Shown piece by piece: positions 16,735-25,812 of a stretch of 64,000 nt of DNA. Numbering within the stretch: the first letter of the stretch is position 1; the number at the start of each line of letters is the position of its first letter. The translations under genes and the position numbers were made by a program. This DNA comes from Phyllobacteriaceae bacterium (lineage in GTDB: Bacteria; Pseudomonadota; Alphaproteobacteria; Rhizobiales; Rhizobiaceae). The notes beneath the pieces were generated by a model, which saw only the letters and a program-made list of their open reading frames with translations, did not search any database and had not been told where the DNA came from. The DNA is taken from positions 80,689 to 144,688 of the forward strand of contig JANSXT010000012.1 of NCBI GenBank assembly GCA_024742765.1, read 5' to 3'.

Positions 16735-17724
16735 ATGATCGATCCATTTGGCCGTTCCATCACCTATCTGCGCGTGTCGGTGACCGACCGGTGCGATTTC
16801 CGCTGCGTCTATTGCATGTCCGAGCAGATGACCTTTCTGCCAAAGAAGGACCTGCTGACGCTCGAGGAACTGGACCGGATATGCACGGTCTTCGTCGAAA
16901 AGGGTGTCCGCAGGCTGCGCCTGACCGGCGGCGAACCGCTGGTGCGTAAGAACATCATGCATCTGATCGGCCAGCTTTCGCGGCACCTTCAATCGGGCGC
17001 GCTGGAAGAACTCACCCTGACCACGAATGGATCGCAACTGGCCCGTTTCGCCGACCAACTCGTCGATTTTGGCGTCAGGCGCGTCAACGTTTCGCTGGAC
17101 ACGCTCGATCCGGACAAGTTCAAGGCCGTTACCCGCTGGGGCGACCTCGACAAAGTGCTCGGCGGCATCGAAGCGGCGAAAAAGGCCGGTCTTGCGATCA
17201 AGATTAACGCGGTCGCGCTCAAGGGCGCCAACGAGGCCGAGATCGAGCCGATGATGAAATGGGCTCATAGCGAAGGGTTTGATTTCACGCTGATCGAGAC
17301 CATGCCGATGGGCGAGATCGACGAGGACCGCACCGACCAGTATCTGCCCCTGTCACAGGTGCGCGCGGACCTGTCGGAGCGGTTCACGCTGACCGACATC
17401 CCCTACAAGACCGGCGGGCCGGCGCGCTATGTGGAAGTGGCCGAAACCGGCGGCCGGCTCGGCTTCATCACGCCGATGACCCACAATTTCTGCGAAAGCT
17501 GCAACCGCGTGCGGCTGACCTGCACCGGTACCCTCTATATGTGCCTTGGCCAGGACGATGCCGCCGACCTGCGCGGCCCCTTGCGCCAGTCGGAAGGCAA
17601 TGAACTTGTGTCGGCGGTGATCGACGAGGCCATCGGCCGCAAGCCCAAGGGCCACGACTTCGTCATTGACCGCGCGACCGACAAACCGTCCGTTGGCCGC
17701 CATATGAGCCTGACCGGCGGCTGA
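16735..17724 (+). CDS. moaA: GTP 3',8-cyclase MoaA (molybdenum cofactor biosynthesis)
   Basis: 329 residues from ATG 16735. The radical-SAM cluster motif is C20-x3-C24-x2-C27 (CDFRCVYC), and the C-terminal second cluster is Cx2Cx13C (CESCNRVRL...YMC). LRLTGGEPL is the SAM-contacting GGEP, and the chain ends in the conserved Gly-Gly. The enzyme converts GTP to 3',8-cyclo-7,8-dihydro-GTP, the first step to molybdopterin. Other cofactor genes (mobA, mobB, moeA, fdhD) lie 5-9 kb downstream in a separate operon. No Moco riboswitch can be fitted into the 61-bp leader. Confidence 0.97.
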   Translation: MIDPFGRSITYLRVSVTDRCDFRCVYCMSEQMTFLPKKDLLTLEELDRICTVFVEKGVRRLRLTGGEPLVRKNIMHLIGQLSRHLQSGALEELTLTTNGSQLARFADQLVDFGVRRVNVSLDTLDPDKFKAVTRWGDLDKVLGGIEAAKKAGLAIKINAVALKGANEAEIEPMMKWAHSEGFDFTLIETMPMGEIDEDRTDQYLPLSQVRADLSERFTLTDIPYKTGGPARYVEVAETGGRLGFITPMTHNFCESCNRVRLTCTGTLYMCLGQDDAADLRGPLRQSEGNELVSAVIDEAIGRKPKGHDFVIDRATDKPSVGRHMSLTGG

Positions 17725-17725
17725 C

Positions 17726-18844
17726 ATGCGGATCGCCGTCGTCGGCGCGGGCGTATCGGGCCTTTCCACTGCGTGGGCCTTGGCCAAGCGCGGCATCGAC
17801 GTCACGCTTTACGAACAGGGGCCCATCCCAAATCCGCTGTCCGCCTCGGGTGACGAACATCGCATCATCCGCCGCGCCTATGGCGGTCATGCCGGCTATG
17901 CGCGGCGGATCGATGAGGCCTATGACGCCTGGGCCGAACTGTTCGACGATCTGGGCGACAAGTATCTGATCGAAAACGGCTTTCTGATCGTCTCGCGCGG
18001 ACCGGGCGATGAGGCCGAACGCTATCGCGATGGCCTTCTGGCCGGCGGCTATCCGTTGGATGTGCTTGATCCGGACGCGGCCGTCGAGCGGTTCGGTTTC
18101 CTCGAACCCGGCACGTTTCGCTATGCCGGCTTCAGCACCGAGGGCGGCGCGCTTTTGTGCCAGAAGATCGGAGCCGGAATCGGCGAGTGGCTGCGCGACA
18201 AAGGCGTGAGCGTGCGCGACAAAGGCCTGAGCGTGCGCGACAACACGAAGGTGACGGCCATCGATCCGGCCACCGGAACCGTAACGTCGGAAGGCGGCGA
18301 AACCGGGCATTTCGACAGGGTGATCGTCACTGCCGGCGCCTGGGTGCTCGGCCTCGTGCCGCATCTGGCCGGGCGGCTGACTACATATCGGACCGCGGTG
18401 GCCTATTTCGCCCCGCCGCCCGATCTTGCGCCGGCATGGGAGAATGCGCCCGTCCTGCTCGACATGGGCGGCGATTCCGATGGCTACGGCATCCCGCCGA
18501 TCGGCGGGTCCGGCCTCAAACTCGGCACAGGCAATCACAAGCGCAAGGCCGGCCCGGACGAGGATCGCGAACCGGGCGCCGACGAAGCGGACGCGATCAG
18601 GCACTGGTTCTCACCGCCGCTGGCCCGGCTTGACGAATACACACACGAAAAGACGGTCACCTGCGCTTACATATTCACGGCCGATGAACGGTTTGCCCTT
18701 CACCGGGAAGACCGGCTCTGGGTCATCTCGGCCTGTTCGGGCCATGGCTACAAGTTCGGCGCCGCCATCGGCCGGCGCGTGGCGCGCCATGTGACCGGCG
18801 ACGATGAACACGCACTGACCGCCTGGCTCGAAGCGCGCGATTGA
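17726..18844 (+). CDS. FAD-dependent oxidoreductase, DAO / sarcosine-oxidase-like
   Basis: 372 residues, starting 1 bp after the moaA stop. The dinucleotide-binding motif is RIAVVGAGVSGLSTAWALA at the N-terminus; SGDEHRIIRRAYG resembles the flavin-linking region of monomeric sarcosine oxidase/SolA, and VISACSGHGYKFGAAIG is the C-terminal DAO motif including the cysteine that carries covalent FAD in MSOX-type enzymes. Such enzymes oxidise N-methyl amino acids or related amines, releasing hydrogen peroxide. A 7-residue tandem duplication (RDKGVSV/RDKGLSV) sits near residue 157. The substrate is not predictable. Confidence 0.88.
   Translation: MRIAVVGAGVSGLSTAWALAKRGIDVTLYEQGPIPNPLSASGDEHRIIRRAYGGHAGYARRIDEAYDAWAELFDDLGDKYLIENGFLIVSRGPGDEAERYRDGLLAGGYPLDVLDPDAAVERFGFLEPGTFRYAGFSTEGGALLCQKIGAGIGEWLRDKGVSVRDKGLSVRDNTKVTAIDPATGTVTSEGGETGHFDRVIVTAGAWVLGLVPHLAGRLTTYRTAVAYFAPPPDLAPAWENAPVLLDMGGDSDGYGIPPIGGSGLKLGTGNHKRKAGPDEDREPGADEADAIRHWFSPPLARLDEYTHEKTVTCAYIFTADERFALHREDRLWVISACSGHGYKFGAAIGRRVARHVTGDDEHALTAWLEARD
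18193..18244 (+). repeat. 21-bp in-frame tandem duplication in the oxidase gene
   Basis: Units at 18193-18213 and 18214-18234 differ at one base (GGCGTGAG versus GGCCTGAG), and a partial third unit begins GCGCGAC at 18235. Being a multiple of three it keeps the frame and lengthens a surface loop by seven residues. It is probably a recent replication-slippage event. Confidence 0.85.
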
Positions 18845-18898
18845 GCCGGTGACAAGATCGGCGCTGTTCGCCAATGCGCGGTCATGATAGAACAGCTT

Positions 18899-18928
18899 TG
18901 GCCGGCTTCACCGGCCATTTTCTTTTTC
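18899..18928 (+). terminator. Intrinsic terminator after the moaA-oxidase pair
   Basis: GGCCGG (18900-18905), a 5-nt loop and CCGGCC (18911-18916) are followed by ATTTTCTTTTTC, a proper U-rich tract. It closes the moaA-DAO transcript before the DMT exporter gene. Confidence 0.85.
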
Positions 18929-18980
18929 ATTGCGGCCCGGGGTCAAAACCCTAAGCGTCCGCCAACGAAGTTCGCCCGCC

Positions 18981-19901
18981 ATGGCCGACATCGCAGCCGC
19001 GCCCGTCACGCGCAACATCACCGCCATCGCCACGATGATCCTGTCGATGGGTCTGTTCGCGCTCGACGACAGTTTCATCAAGCTGGCGGCGGCCGAGATC
19101 AATGTCGGGCAGGTCATCTTGCTGCAGACGCTGATCGCAGCAGTGGTGTTCGCCGCGCTGACGCGCCTGTCCGGTCAGCCGGTCTGGACCCGCGCCTATC
19201 TCGAAAAGCCGATCGTCATGCGCAATCTGGGCGAGGTTCTGGGCGTGGTCTGCTTCGTCACCGCGCTGGCGCTGATGCCGCTGTCGACGGCTTCGGCCAT
19301 TCTTCAGGCGCAGCCGCTGGTCGTCACGCTCGGCGCGGCGCTGTTCCTTGGCGAAAGAGTGGGCTGGCGGCGCTGGACCGCGGTGATGATCGGCTTTTTC
19401 GGCGTCATCATCATCGTCAGGCCCGGCATGGCCGGCTTCACGCCCGCCGCGCTTCTGGCGGTAGCAGCCGTAGTCGGGCTGGCGATGCGCGATCTGGCGA
19501 CGCGCCGGGTCGAAACCGGCGTCAGCACCATGCAATTGTCGACGCTGGCAAGCCTCGTCATTCTGCCGCCCTCCTTCATCATGATGATCGCCTATGGCGG
19601 CTGGTCGCCAATGAGCCTTCAGACCACGCTCTATGTTCTGGGTGCGGCGAGCGCCGGTATGGGGGGCTACTATGCGATCACGCTGTCGCTGCGCATCGGC
19701 GAATTGTCGGTGATCGCGCCGTTCCGCTATTCCCGATTGCTGTTCGCGCTGATCCTGGGCTTTGTCCTGTTCGACGAACGGCCGGACATCCCCATGATGA
19801 TCGGCTCGGCGCTGATCATCGGCACCGGCATCTACGCCTTCTATCGCGAGCGGGTCAGGGCACGCCTTGCCGCCGCCGCGGTCATTGAAGGGCACAATTA
19901 G
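18981..19901 (+). CDS. DMT-superfamily (EamA) transporter
   Basis: 306 residues with about ten hydrophobic spans in two EamA repeats (first span ITAIATMILSMGLFALDD). The start at ATG 18981 is chosen because the upstream extension overlaps the terminator and is not hydrophobic. Members export amino acids, metabolites or drugs across the inner membrane; the substrate is unknown. It converges on the LysR gene with a 4-bp overlap of stop regions. Confidence 0.9.
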   Translation: MADIAAAPVTRNITAIATMILSMGLFALDDSFIKLAAAEINVGQVILLQTLIAAVVFAALTRLSGQPVWTRAYLEKPIVMRNLGEVLGVVCFVTALALMPLSTASAILQAQPLVVTLGAALFLGERVGWRRWTAVMIGFFGVIIIVRPGMAGFTPAALLAVAAVVGLAMRDLATRRVETGVSTMQLSTLASLVILPPSFIMMIAYGGWSPMSLQTTLYVLGAASAGMGGYYAITLSLRIGELSVIAPFRYSRLLFALILGFVLFDERPDIPMMIGSALIIGTGIYAFYRERVRARLAAAAVIEGHN

Positions 19902-20839
19902 CCGCGGTTGCGCAGCCGGTCGAGTTCGACCTTCTCGTCGTCGATCTCGGACCGCACGAACGCCCGGAACGCCTCGATCTTCGGTTCGGCGGTCATTTCC
20001 GGCAGGCAGCAAAAGTAAAAACTCGCATTGGACGGCAGCACCAGATCGAACGGCGCGACCAGCCGGCCGGCTCGAATGTCGCGGGCAGCCAGGGTCAGCC
20101 GGCCGAGCACGATGCCCGCCTGGTCGACGGCCGCCTCGATCGCATGGTCGGCATGGCTGAACCGGGCGCCGCGGGATGCATCGATGCCGTGCGCGCCGGC
20201 ATGCTTCAGCCAGGTGGCCCAGGTCACCGCCTTGGGCAGGAACGAGGCCGAATCATCGTGCAGCAGGGTCAGGGACGCCAGATCGGCCAGCGACATGGCG
20301 CCGCCAAAGCGCTGTTCGAGCAGCATCGGGCTGATCAGCGGCGTTGCCGCATCCTCGGCCAGCGGTTCCACCCGGAGCCCGGGATAATTGCCGCCGCCGA
20401 ACCGGATCGCCACGTCGATCGGGTCTTTTCTGAGATCGGAGAGGTTCAGATTGGCTGAAATCCGGAACTCGATGTCCGGATGCAATTCCAGAAAGCGGTG
20501 AATGCGCGGCGACAGCCATTTGGCCGCAAAGGCCGGGCCCGTCGACACGGTCAGCACATTGTCGGGCGTTGCGGGCCTCAGCTGGTTCATCGCCCCGTGC
20601 AGCCGTTCGAACCCATCCTGCACGAAGGGGGCGAACCGTGCGCCCTCCTCGGTCAGCACCACCCGGCGATTGAGGCGCTGGAACAGGGCAATGTGAAGAT
20701 GTTCCTCCAACTGCCGGATCTGGAACGACAGCGCCGATGGCGTGACGTTGAGTTCCTCTGCCGCCTTCTGAAAGCTCAGATGGCGGGAAGCAGCATCGAA
20801 CGCCCTGAGGGCGTTGAGCGATGGCAAACGACGCGTCAC
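19898..20839 (-). CDS. LysR-family regulator, GcvA-like
   Basis: 313 residues if translation starts at GTG 20837-20839. The resulting N-terminus, MTRRLPSLNALRAFDAAS, is exactly where GcvA-type LysR proteins begin, and AAGGAAAA lies 8-15 nt upstream on the minus strand; ATG starts farther upstream are less likely. The HTH covers LSFQKAAEELNVTPSALSFQ, followed by the periplasmic-binding-like effector domain. It could control the DMT exporter behind it or the divergent small gene and MFS exporter; nothing in the sequence decides this. Confidence 0.9.
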   Translation of the reverse strand: MTRRLPSLNALRAFDAASRHLSFQKAAEELNVTPSALSFQIRQLEEHLHIALFQRLNRRVVLTEEGARFAPFVQDGFERLHGAMNQLRPATPDNVLTVSTGPAFAAKWLSPRIHRFLELHPDIEFRISANLNLSDLRKDPIDVAIRFGGGNYPGLRVEPLAEDAATPLISPMLLEQRFGGAMSLADLASLTLLHDDSASFLPKAVTWATWLKHAGAHGIDASRGARFSHADHAIEAAVDQAGIVLGRLTLAARDIRAGRLVAPFDLVLPSNASFYFCCLPEMTAEPKIEAFRAFVRSEIDDEKVELDRLRNRG

Positions 20840-20954
20840 TTCAATTTTCCTTATGCGAACTGTCAGAAGTTCGCGTTTGTCGAGCCGCTTGGCAACAGTT
20901 ATTTCGATCTCGTCCCAAGACCGGCCCACCGGCCACGCGCAAGGAACCAGACCG

Positions 20955-21095
20955 ATGACCCACACCGACCCTTTCGACCGCGACATCGACTATGATCGCG
21001 CCAGGCGGCGCGCCGCCCGCGAGCGCCGGATCGCTATCGACGCGCTTGTTCGCCGCGTTTTCCGTTTAGGGCGTCCGGGCGCGCAGCAGCGCTGA
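20955..21095 (+). CDS. Small basic protein, 46 residues
   Basis: ATG 20955 is preceded by AAGGA at 20941-20945 with suitable spacing, and a hairpin terminator follows the stop at once. The product is MTHTDPFDRDIDYDRARR... with a strongly basic centre and a C-terminal amphipathic stretch (AIDALVRRVFRLGR). It is divergent from the LysR gene. Resemblance to short DUF1127-like arginine-rich proteins is only superficial. RBS plus own terminator make it a credible gene of unknown function. Confidence 0.65.
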   Translation: MTHTDPFDRDIDYDRARRRAARERRIAIDALVRRVFRLGRPGAQQR

Positions 21096-21112
21096 AACCG
21101 TTGCCGGCGGTT

Positions 21113-21142
21113 CGGCGCCGCCGGCTTCTCTTGACGGGCAAA
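21113..21142 (+). terminator. Hairpin terminator behind the small basic gene
   Basis: GCCGGCGG (21113-21120) pairs with CCGCCGGC (21128-21135) around a 7-nt loop and is followed by TTCTCTT. It separates the small gene from the MFS transporter gene, whose start is 46 bp farther on. Confidence 0.75.
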
Positions 21143-21180
21143 TCGGAGTAAGGACGAACGTCCATTCACCGGTTTCCCCC

Positions 21181-22386
21181 ATGTCGCAAGCAATCCTGTC
21201 AAGGCCCGGCGCAGTCAGGCCGCTGCTCGCAACGCTCGTCATTCTGGCGGCGGTCAGCCCGCTTGCGATCAACATGTTCGTGCCGTCCATGCCGTCGATC
21301 GCCGACGATCTGGGCGCGCCCTATGCGACGGTGCAACTGGGACTGTCGCTCTATCTGTTCCCCATGGCGGTGCTGCAACTGGTCGCCGGCCCGGTGTCCG
21401 ACCGGATCGGCCGGCGGCCCGTCCTGATCGCCGGCATGACCATCTTCATCATCGGCTCGGTCGTGTGCACGCTGGCGCCGAACGTGGAAATCTTCCTCGC
21501 CGGCCGCGTCATCCAGACCGCAAGTGCCGCCGGACTGGTGCTTTCAAGGACGATCATCCGCGACATCTATCCGCGCGAGAAATCCGCATCGATGATCGGC
21601 TATGTCGTCATGGGCATGGCGGTGGCGCCGATGATCGCGCCCGCCATTGGCGGCCTTGCCGACGAAATCGCGGGCTGGCGCGCACCGTTCGTGCTGCTGA
21701 CGCTGTTCGGGGTCGCGGCGCTTGTTGCCACACTGGCCTTCCTGCCGGAGACCAATGAGACCAGGGGCGGGAACGCGCGGTCGCAAATCGCTACATGGGG
21801 CATGTTGGTGCGCATGCCCGCCTTCTGGCTTTATGCGATGACCTCGACGCTCGCCTCCACCGTCTTTTTCGGCTTTCTGGGCGGCGGACCGGCCGTTTCC
21901 GATGCATTTCTGGGCCAGACGCCGTTCGAATACGGCCTGTGGTTTTCGCTGTGCGCGCTCGGCTATCTGATCGGCAATTTCCTGTCTGGCCGGTTTTCGC
22001 AACAGCGCGGCATCGAAGCGATGGTGCGCGACGGTTCGCTGGTGACGCTTGTCGGCATGGTGGTTTCGCTGGCGCTGTTTGCGTTCGGCGCGAACCATCC
22101 CGCGGCGTTGTTCATCCCGATTGCCTTGATCGGCGTCGGCAACGGGCTTGTCCTGCCCAACGCCACCGCCGCCGTCATCAGCCTCAAGCCCGAAGCATCG
22201 GGCGCCGCATCGGGTCTTTTGGGCGCCATGCAGATCGGCGGCGGCGCGATCGCATCGGTGATCGGTGCCTATGCGGCGGGCGGCGGGCACTCTCCGGTGG
22301 GGCTGACGGCGACGCTGTCGATCATGGCGCTGGCCGCCCTGGTGGTCGCCCTGATCGCGATCCGCGCGCCGGGCGGTGCCGGGTGA
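21181..22386 (+). CDS. MFS multidrug exporter, Bcr/CflA type
   Basis: 401 residues, 12 predicted spans. The first span region (AINMFVPSMPSIADDL) and GPVSDRIGRRPVLIAG, the MFS loop 2-3 motif, are typical of the Bcr/CflA drug-resistance branch; GRVIQTASAAGLVLSR matches motif B with its charged Arg. Members export chloramphenicol, bicyclomycin or other small molecules by proton antiport. The fdhD ORF begins 46 bp after its stop, so transcription may read on. Confidence 0.9.
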   Translation: MSQAILSRPGAVRPLLATLVILAAVSPLAINMFVPSMPSIADDLGAPYATVQLGLSLYLFPMAVLQLVAGPVSDRIGRRPVLIAGMTIFIIGSVVCTLAPNVEIFLAGRVIQTASAAGLVLSRTIIRDIYPREKSASMIGYVVMGMAVAPMIAPAIGGLADEIAGWRAPFVLLTLFGVAALVATLAFLPETNETRGGNARSQIATWGMLVRMPAFWLYAMTSTLASTVFFGFLGGGPAVSDAFLGQTPFEYGLWFSLCALGYLIGNFLSGRFSQQRGIEAMVRDGSLVTLVGMVVSLALFAFGANHPAALFIPIALIGVGNGLVLPNATAAVISLKPEASGAASGLLGAMQIGGGAIASVIGAYAAGGGHSPVGLTATLSIMALAALVVALIAIRAPGGAG

Positions 22387-22432
22387 CCGTTTTCGCGTTG
22401 AGCCGTCCCCCGCGCTCGGGCATTATCGCGCC

Positions 22433-23332
22433 ATGACAGCCAATGCCGCCTCCAAACCGGAAGACGCCTATCTGGTCGCGCCCGATCCCGATGCCGAGGG
22501 CCTGTCGACTGAGGTTGCCGGCCATGATCAGGACGGCAATTCGGTCACGACCCGCGTCGTCACCGAACGCCCGCTGACGCTTTATCTCAACCGTCAGGAG
22601 ATCGTCACCATGATGACGATCGGCGATCATCCCGATCTTCTGGCGGTCGGCTATCTGATCAACCAGAACATGCTGCGGCCCGACGACGAGATCACGGCGA
22701 TCGACCATGATGACGATCTCGATGTTGTGGTCGTGCGCACCGCGCGCGAGACTGATTACGAGGCCGTGCTGCAAAAGAAGGTGCGCACGTCGGGCTGCGC
22801 CCAGGGGACCGTGTTCGGCGACGTGATGGACGGGTTTGACGCAACGGCGCTGCCGGCCGATGCGGTCCTTCACACATCGTGGCTGCATGTGCTGACGAAG
22901 ACCATCAACACCACGCCGAGCCTTTATCTCGCCGCCGGCGCGATCCATGGCTGCGTCCTGTGTGAGCGCGACCGGGTGCTCGTCTATATGGAGGATGTCG
23001 GCCGCCACAATGCCGTCGACAAGATCGCCGGCTGGATGCGACTCAATGGGGTCTCGGGCAGCGACAAGATCTTCTATACGACCGGCCGGCTGACCTCGGA
23101 AATGGTGATCAAGACGGTGATGATGGGCATACCGGTTCTCGTCTCGCGATCGGGCTTCACCGCGTGGGGCGTGGATCTGGCGCGGCAAGCCGGCCTTACC
23201 CTGATCGGGCGTGCGCGCGGCAAGCGCTTCACCGTCCTGTCCGGCAATGAACGGATCGTCCGCGACATGGACTGGTCGAAGGTCGCCGACGAGGCGCCCC
23301 GGATGCGGCGCAAGGGTGCAGGCGATGGCTGA
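22433..23332 (+). CDS. fdhD: Formate dehydrogenase accessory sulfurtransferase FdhD
   Basis: 299 residues from ATG 22433. Family hallmarks are TERPLTLYLN near the N-terminus, GYLIN, and EDVGRHNAVDKIAGW in the C-terminal half. FdhD moves sulfur from a cysteine desulfurase to the molybdenum cofactor before insertion in formate dehydrogenase. In characterised FdhD the reactive CxxC lies in the loop that here reads TSGCAQGT, with only one Cys (C122); a CxxC (C174-C177, CVLC) occurs instead just before the EDVGRHN motif. mobA starts inside its last codons. Confidence 0.92.
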   Translation: MTANAASKPEDAYLVAPDPDAEGLSTEVAGHDQDGNSVTTRVVTERPLTLYLNRQEIVTMMTIGDHPDLLAVGYLINQNMLRPDDEITAIDHDDDLDVVVVRTARETDYEAVLQKKVRTSGCAQGTVFGDVMDGFDATALPADAVLHTSWLHVLTKTINTTPSLYLAAGAIHGCVLCERDRVLVYMEDVGRHNAVDKIAGWMRLNGVSGSDKIFYTTGRLTSEMVIKTVMMGIPVLVSRSGFTAWGVDLARQAGLTLIGRARGKRFTVLSGNERIVRDMDWSKVADEAPRMRRKGAGDG

Positions 23333-23966
23333 CACCACCCCGCAACGAGAAACGATCGTCGGCACCGTGCTCGCCGGCGGCCAGTCCCGGCGCATGGGCG
23401 GCACCGACAAGGCGCTCGTGGCGATCGCCGGCAGGCCGCTGATCGCCCATGTCGCGGCACGTCTCGCCCCGCAGGTCGGTGCGATGGCGATCAATGCCAA
23501 TGGCGATGCCGGGCGGTTCGACACGCTCGGACTGCCGGTCTTCGCCGACACGATCCGCGGCCATGCGGGACCGCTGGCCGGCGTGCTTGCAGCCATGCGC
23601 TTTGCCGGTGAACTGGACGATCGCTTCACCCATGTCACCACGGCGGCGACTGACACGCCCTTCTTTCCAGCGGATTTGGTGGCGCGGCTGGCGGCAAGCG
23701 CGACGACACCCGACACGATCGCCATGGCCACCTCAGAAGGCAACCGCCATCCGGTGTTTGGGCTCTGGCCGACGGCGCTGGCCGACGATCTCGAACGCTG
23801 GCTGGCGGAGACCGACACGTTCAAGGTGATGGCCTGGGTGAAGCGTCACCGGTTCGCGCCAGTCGATTTCGCGCCCTCGCCCGATGGCACCGATCCGTTC
23901 TTCAACATCAACACGCCCGAGGATTTGGCTGCCGCCGAACGCATGGCCGAAGGAGCGCTTGTCTGA
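23325..23966 (+). CDS. mobA: Molybdenum cofactor guanylyltransferase MobA
   Basis: 213 residues; ATG 23325 overlaps the end of fdhD by 8 bp. The nucleotidyltransferase signature LAGGQSRRMGGTDKAL lies near residue 16, and GPLAGVLAAM and the ATDTPFFP metal-binding region follow. It attaches GMP to Mo-molybdopterin, giving the MGD form used by DMSO-reductase-family enzymes such as formate dehydrogenase. Tight coupling to fdhD and mobB supports this role. Confidence 0.95.
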   Translation: MADTTPQRETIVGTVLAGGQSRRMGGTDKALVAIAGRPLIAHVAARLAPQVGAMAINANGDAGRFDTLGLPVFADTIRGHAGPLAGVLAAMRFAGELDDRFTHVTTAATDTPFFPADLVARLAASATTPDTIAMATSEGNRHPVFGLWPTALADDLERWLAETDTFKVMAWVKRHRFAPVDFAPSPDGTDPFFNINTPEDLAAAERMAEGALV

Positions 23967-24517
23967 TGAGCATCGCTCCGCCCCGCTTCGGCATTGTCGG
24001 CTGGAAGAACACCGGCAAGACGACCATGACGGCAAAGCTGACGCGCGAACTCGTCCGCCGGGGCTATCGGGTGGCGACGGTCAAGCGCGCGCACGGCGCT
24101 TTCGACATCGACCGCCCGGGCACCGACAGCAACACCCACCGCCAGGCCGGTGCCCATGAGGTGGCGATCGTGTCATCGGCCCGCTGGGCGCTGATCCACG
24201 AGAACCGGGCCGACGAGCCCGAACCGCCGCTCGACGCCATGATCGCGCGGCTTTCGCCCTGCGACATCGTGCTGGTGGAGGGCTTCAAGGGCGCGCCGCA
24301 TCCCAAGATCGAGCTTCGCGCAGACCGGGAACAGAAACGCCCTGCCCTCGCCGACACCGATCCCGCGATCGTCGCCATCGCCAGCGATGATAGGCCCGAG
24401 GATGCAGCGCCGGGTGGGCCGCCCGTTTTCCGGCGCGACGAGATCGAAGCGATCGCAACGCTGATCGAACAGGTCTGCGGCCTGGGCGGCCTGTCGGAAC
24501 AGCGGTCCGCATCATGA
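23966..24517 (+). CDS. mobB: MobB, molybdopterin-guanine dinucleotide adapter GTPase
   Basis: 183 residues; its ATG overlaps the mobA stop by one base (TGATG). The P-loop is GWKNTGKTT (residues 12-20); VATVKRAHGAFDIDRPGTDS and IVLVEGFK are family motifs. MobB binds GTP and MobA and aids guanine dinucleotide cofactor formation. It belongs to the fdhD-mobA-mobB-moeA operon. Confidence 0.94.
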   Translation: MSIAPPRFGIVGWKNTGKTTMTAKLTRELVRRGYRVATVKRAHGAFDIDRPGTDSNTHRQAGAHEVAIVSSARWALIHENRADEPEPPLDAMIARLSPCDIVLVEGFKGAPHPKIELRADREQKRPALADTDPAIVAIASDDRPEDAAPGGPPVFRRDEIEAIATLIEQVCGLGGLSEQRSAS

Positions 24518-25812
24518 GCGCCGGACATCGCACATTGGTCGACGATTGTTTCGTCCATGACGGCCAGCGCATGCGCCATGACAATGTGCTGGGGCTTCTC
24601 GCCGAACGGCTGGGGCCGTTGACGGGCGTTGAGACCGTGCCGGTGATCGGTGCCGAGGGTCGTATCGCGGCAGAGCCGGTCGTTTCGCCCGGCCCGGTAC
24701 CGCGCAGCGACAATGCCGCCGTCGACGGTTATGCGTTCGCCCATGCCGCCTATCTGGAAAGCCCGGGCCGCTTGCCGGTTGCCGGACGGATTGCCGCCGG
24801 CGCGACCGCGCCCGAACCGGTGCCACCGGGCCACTGCGCGCGCATTTTCACCGGCGCGCCAATGCCCGCCGGCACCGACACGGTGGCAATGCAGGAGGAT
24901 TGCACGATCCTCAGCGACGGCGCCATCGCCATTCCCGAAGGCCTGAAGCCCGGCGCGAACCGGCGCCGCGCCGGCGAGGACTTCATGGCGGGCGATGCGG
25001 TTGTCCGCGCCGGCCAGACGCTGCGCCCGCAGGATCTGGCGGCGCTTGCCGCGACGGGCCATGGCGTGGCCACGGTCCGTAAAAGGCTGCGCATCGCCAT
25101 CCTGTCGACCGGCGACGAGATTGTCCCGCCCGGTGCCAAGGCGAACGCCGCGCAGGTCCATGATGCCAACCGGCCGATGCTTCTGGCGTTGGCCAGCAAG
25201 GCGGCGGTGACGGTGACCGATCTGGGCCATGTGGGCGATGATGCCGATGCGCTGCGCGATGTGCTGGCCGGCGCCGCCGCCAACCATGATCTGATCATCA
25301 CGTCGGGCGGCGCGTCCCTGGGCGAAGAGGACCATATGCTCACCGTGCTCGAAGGGCTTGGCAAGCGCCATCTGTGGCAGATCGCCATCAAGCCGGGCCG
25401 GCCGATGATGTTCGGCCAGATCGGCGACACGGTCGTTCTGGGCCTGCCGGGCAATCCGGTGGCCGTGCTGGTCTGCTTTCTGCTCTATGCGCGGACGGTG
25501 ATCGGCCATCTGGCCGGCGCGACAGTCACGCCGCCGGTGGCCTATACGCTGCCCGCCGCCTTTGCCATCGCAAGCAAGAAGACCGGGCGCCGCGAATTCC
25601 TGCGCGGCTGGACCGAGATCGACGCCAGGACCGGTTTGCTGCAGGCCAAAAAATTCCCGCGCGACGGATCCGGACTGGTCTCGGGCCTGCAAGCGGCGCA
25701 CGGCCTGATCGACCTGCCCGAAGACGTCGATGCAGTTGCGCCGGGCGACCCGGTGCGCTTTATGCCGTTTTCGGAGATGGGGCTTATGCCCGGATGGGGC
25801 AGCGACGGATGA
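24514..25812 (+). CDS. moeA: Molybdopterin molybdenumtransferase MoeA
   Basis: 432 residues, overlapping mobB by 4 bp. Motifs include SDNAAVDGYAF, IFTGAPMPAGTDTVAMQED, ILSTGDEIV, SGGASLGEED and GLPGNPVAVLVCF in the usual order. It ligates molybdate to adenylylated molybdopterin. Position after mobA/mobB gives a compact late-cofactor operon; moaA is separate upstream, and moaB/mogA and moaCDE are not in the window. Confidence 0.96.
   Translation: MSAGHRTLVDDCFVHDGQRMRHDNVLGLLAERLGPLTGVETVPVIGAEGRIAAEPVVSPGPVPRSDNAAVDGYAFAHAAYLESPGRLPVAGRIAAGATAPEPVPPGHCARIFTGAPMPAGTDTVAMQEDCTILSDGAIAIPEGLKPGANRRRAGEDFMAGDAVVRAGQTLRPQDLAALAATGHGVATVRKRLRIAILSTGDEIVPPGAKANAAQVHDANRPMLLALASKAAVTVTDLGHVGDDADALRDVLAGAAANHDLIITSGGASLGEEDHMLTVLEGLGKRHLWQIAIKPGRPMMFGQIGDTVVLGLPGNPVAVLVCFLLYARTVIGHLAGATVTPPVAYTLPAAFAIASKKTGRREFLRGWTEIDARTGLLQAKKFPRDGSGLVSGLQAAHGLIDLPEDVDAVAPGDPVRFMPFSEMGLMPGWGSDG

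Noticed and set aside
18193..18244. Repeat cluster as a CRISPR array
   Set aside because: The units are contiguous 21-bp duplications inside a coding frame without spacers; no cas genes in the window.
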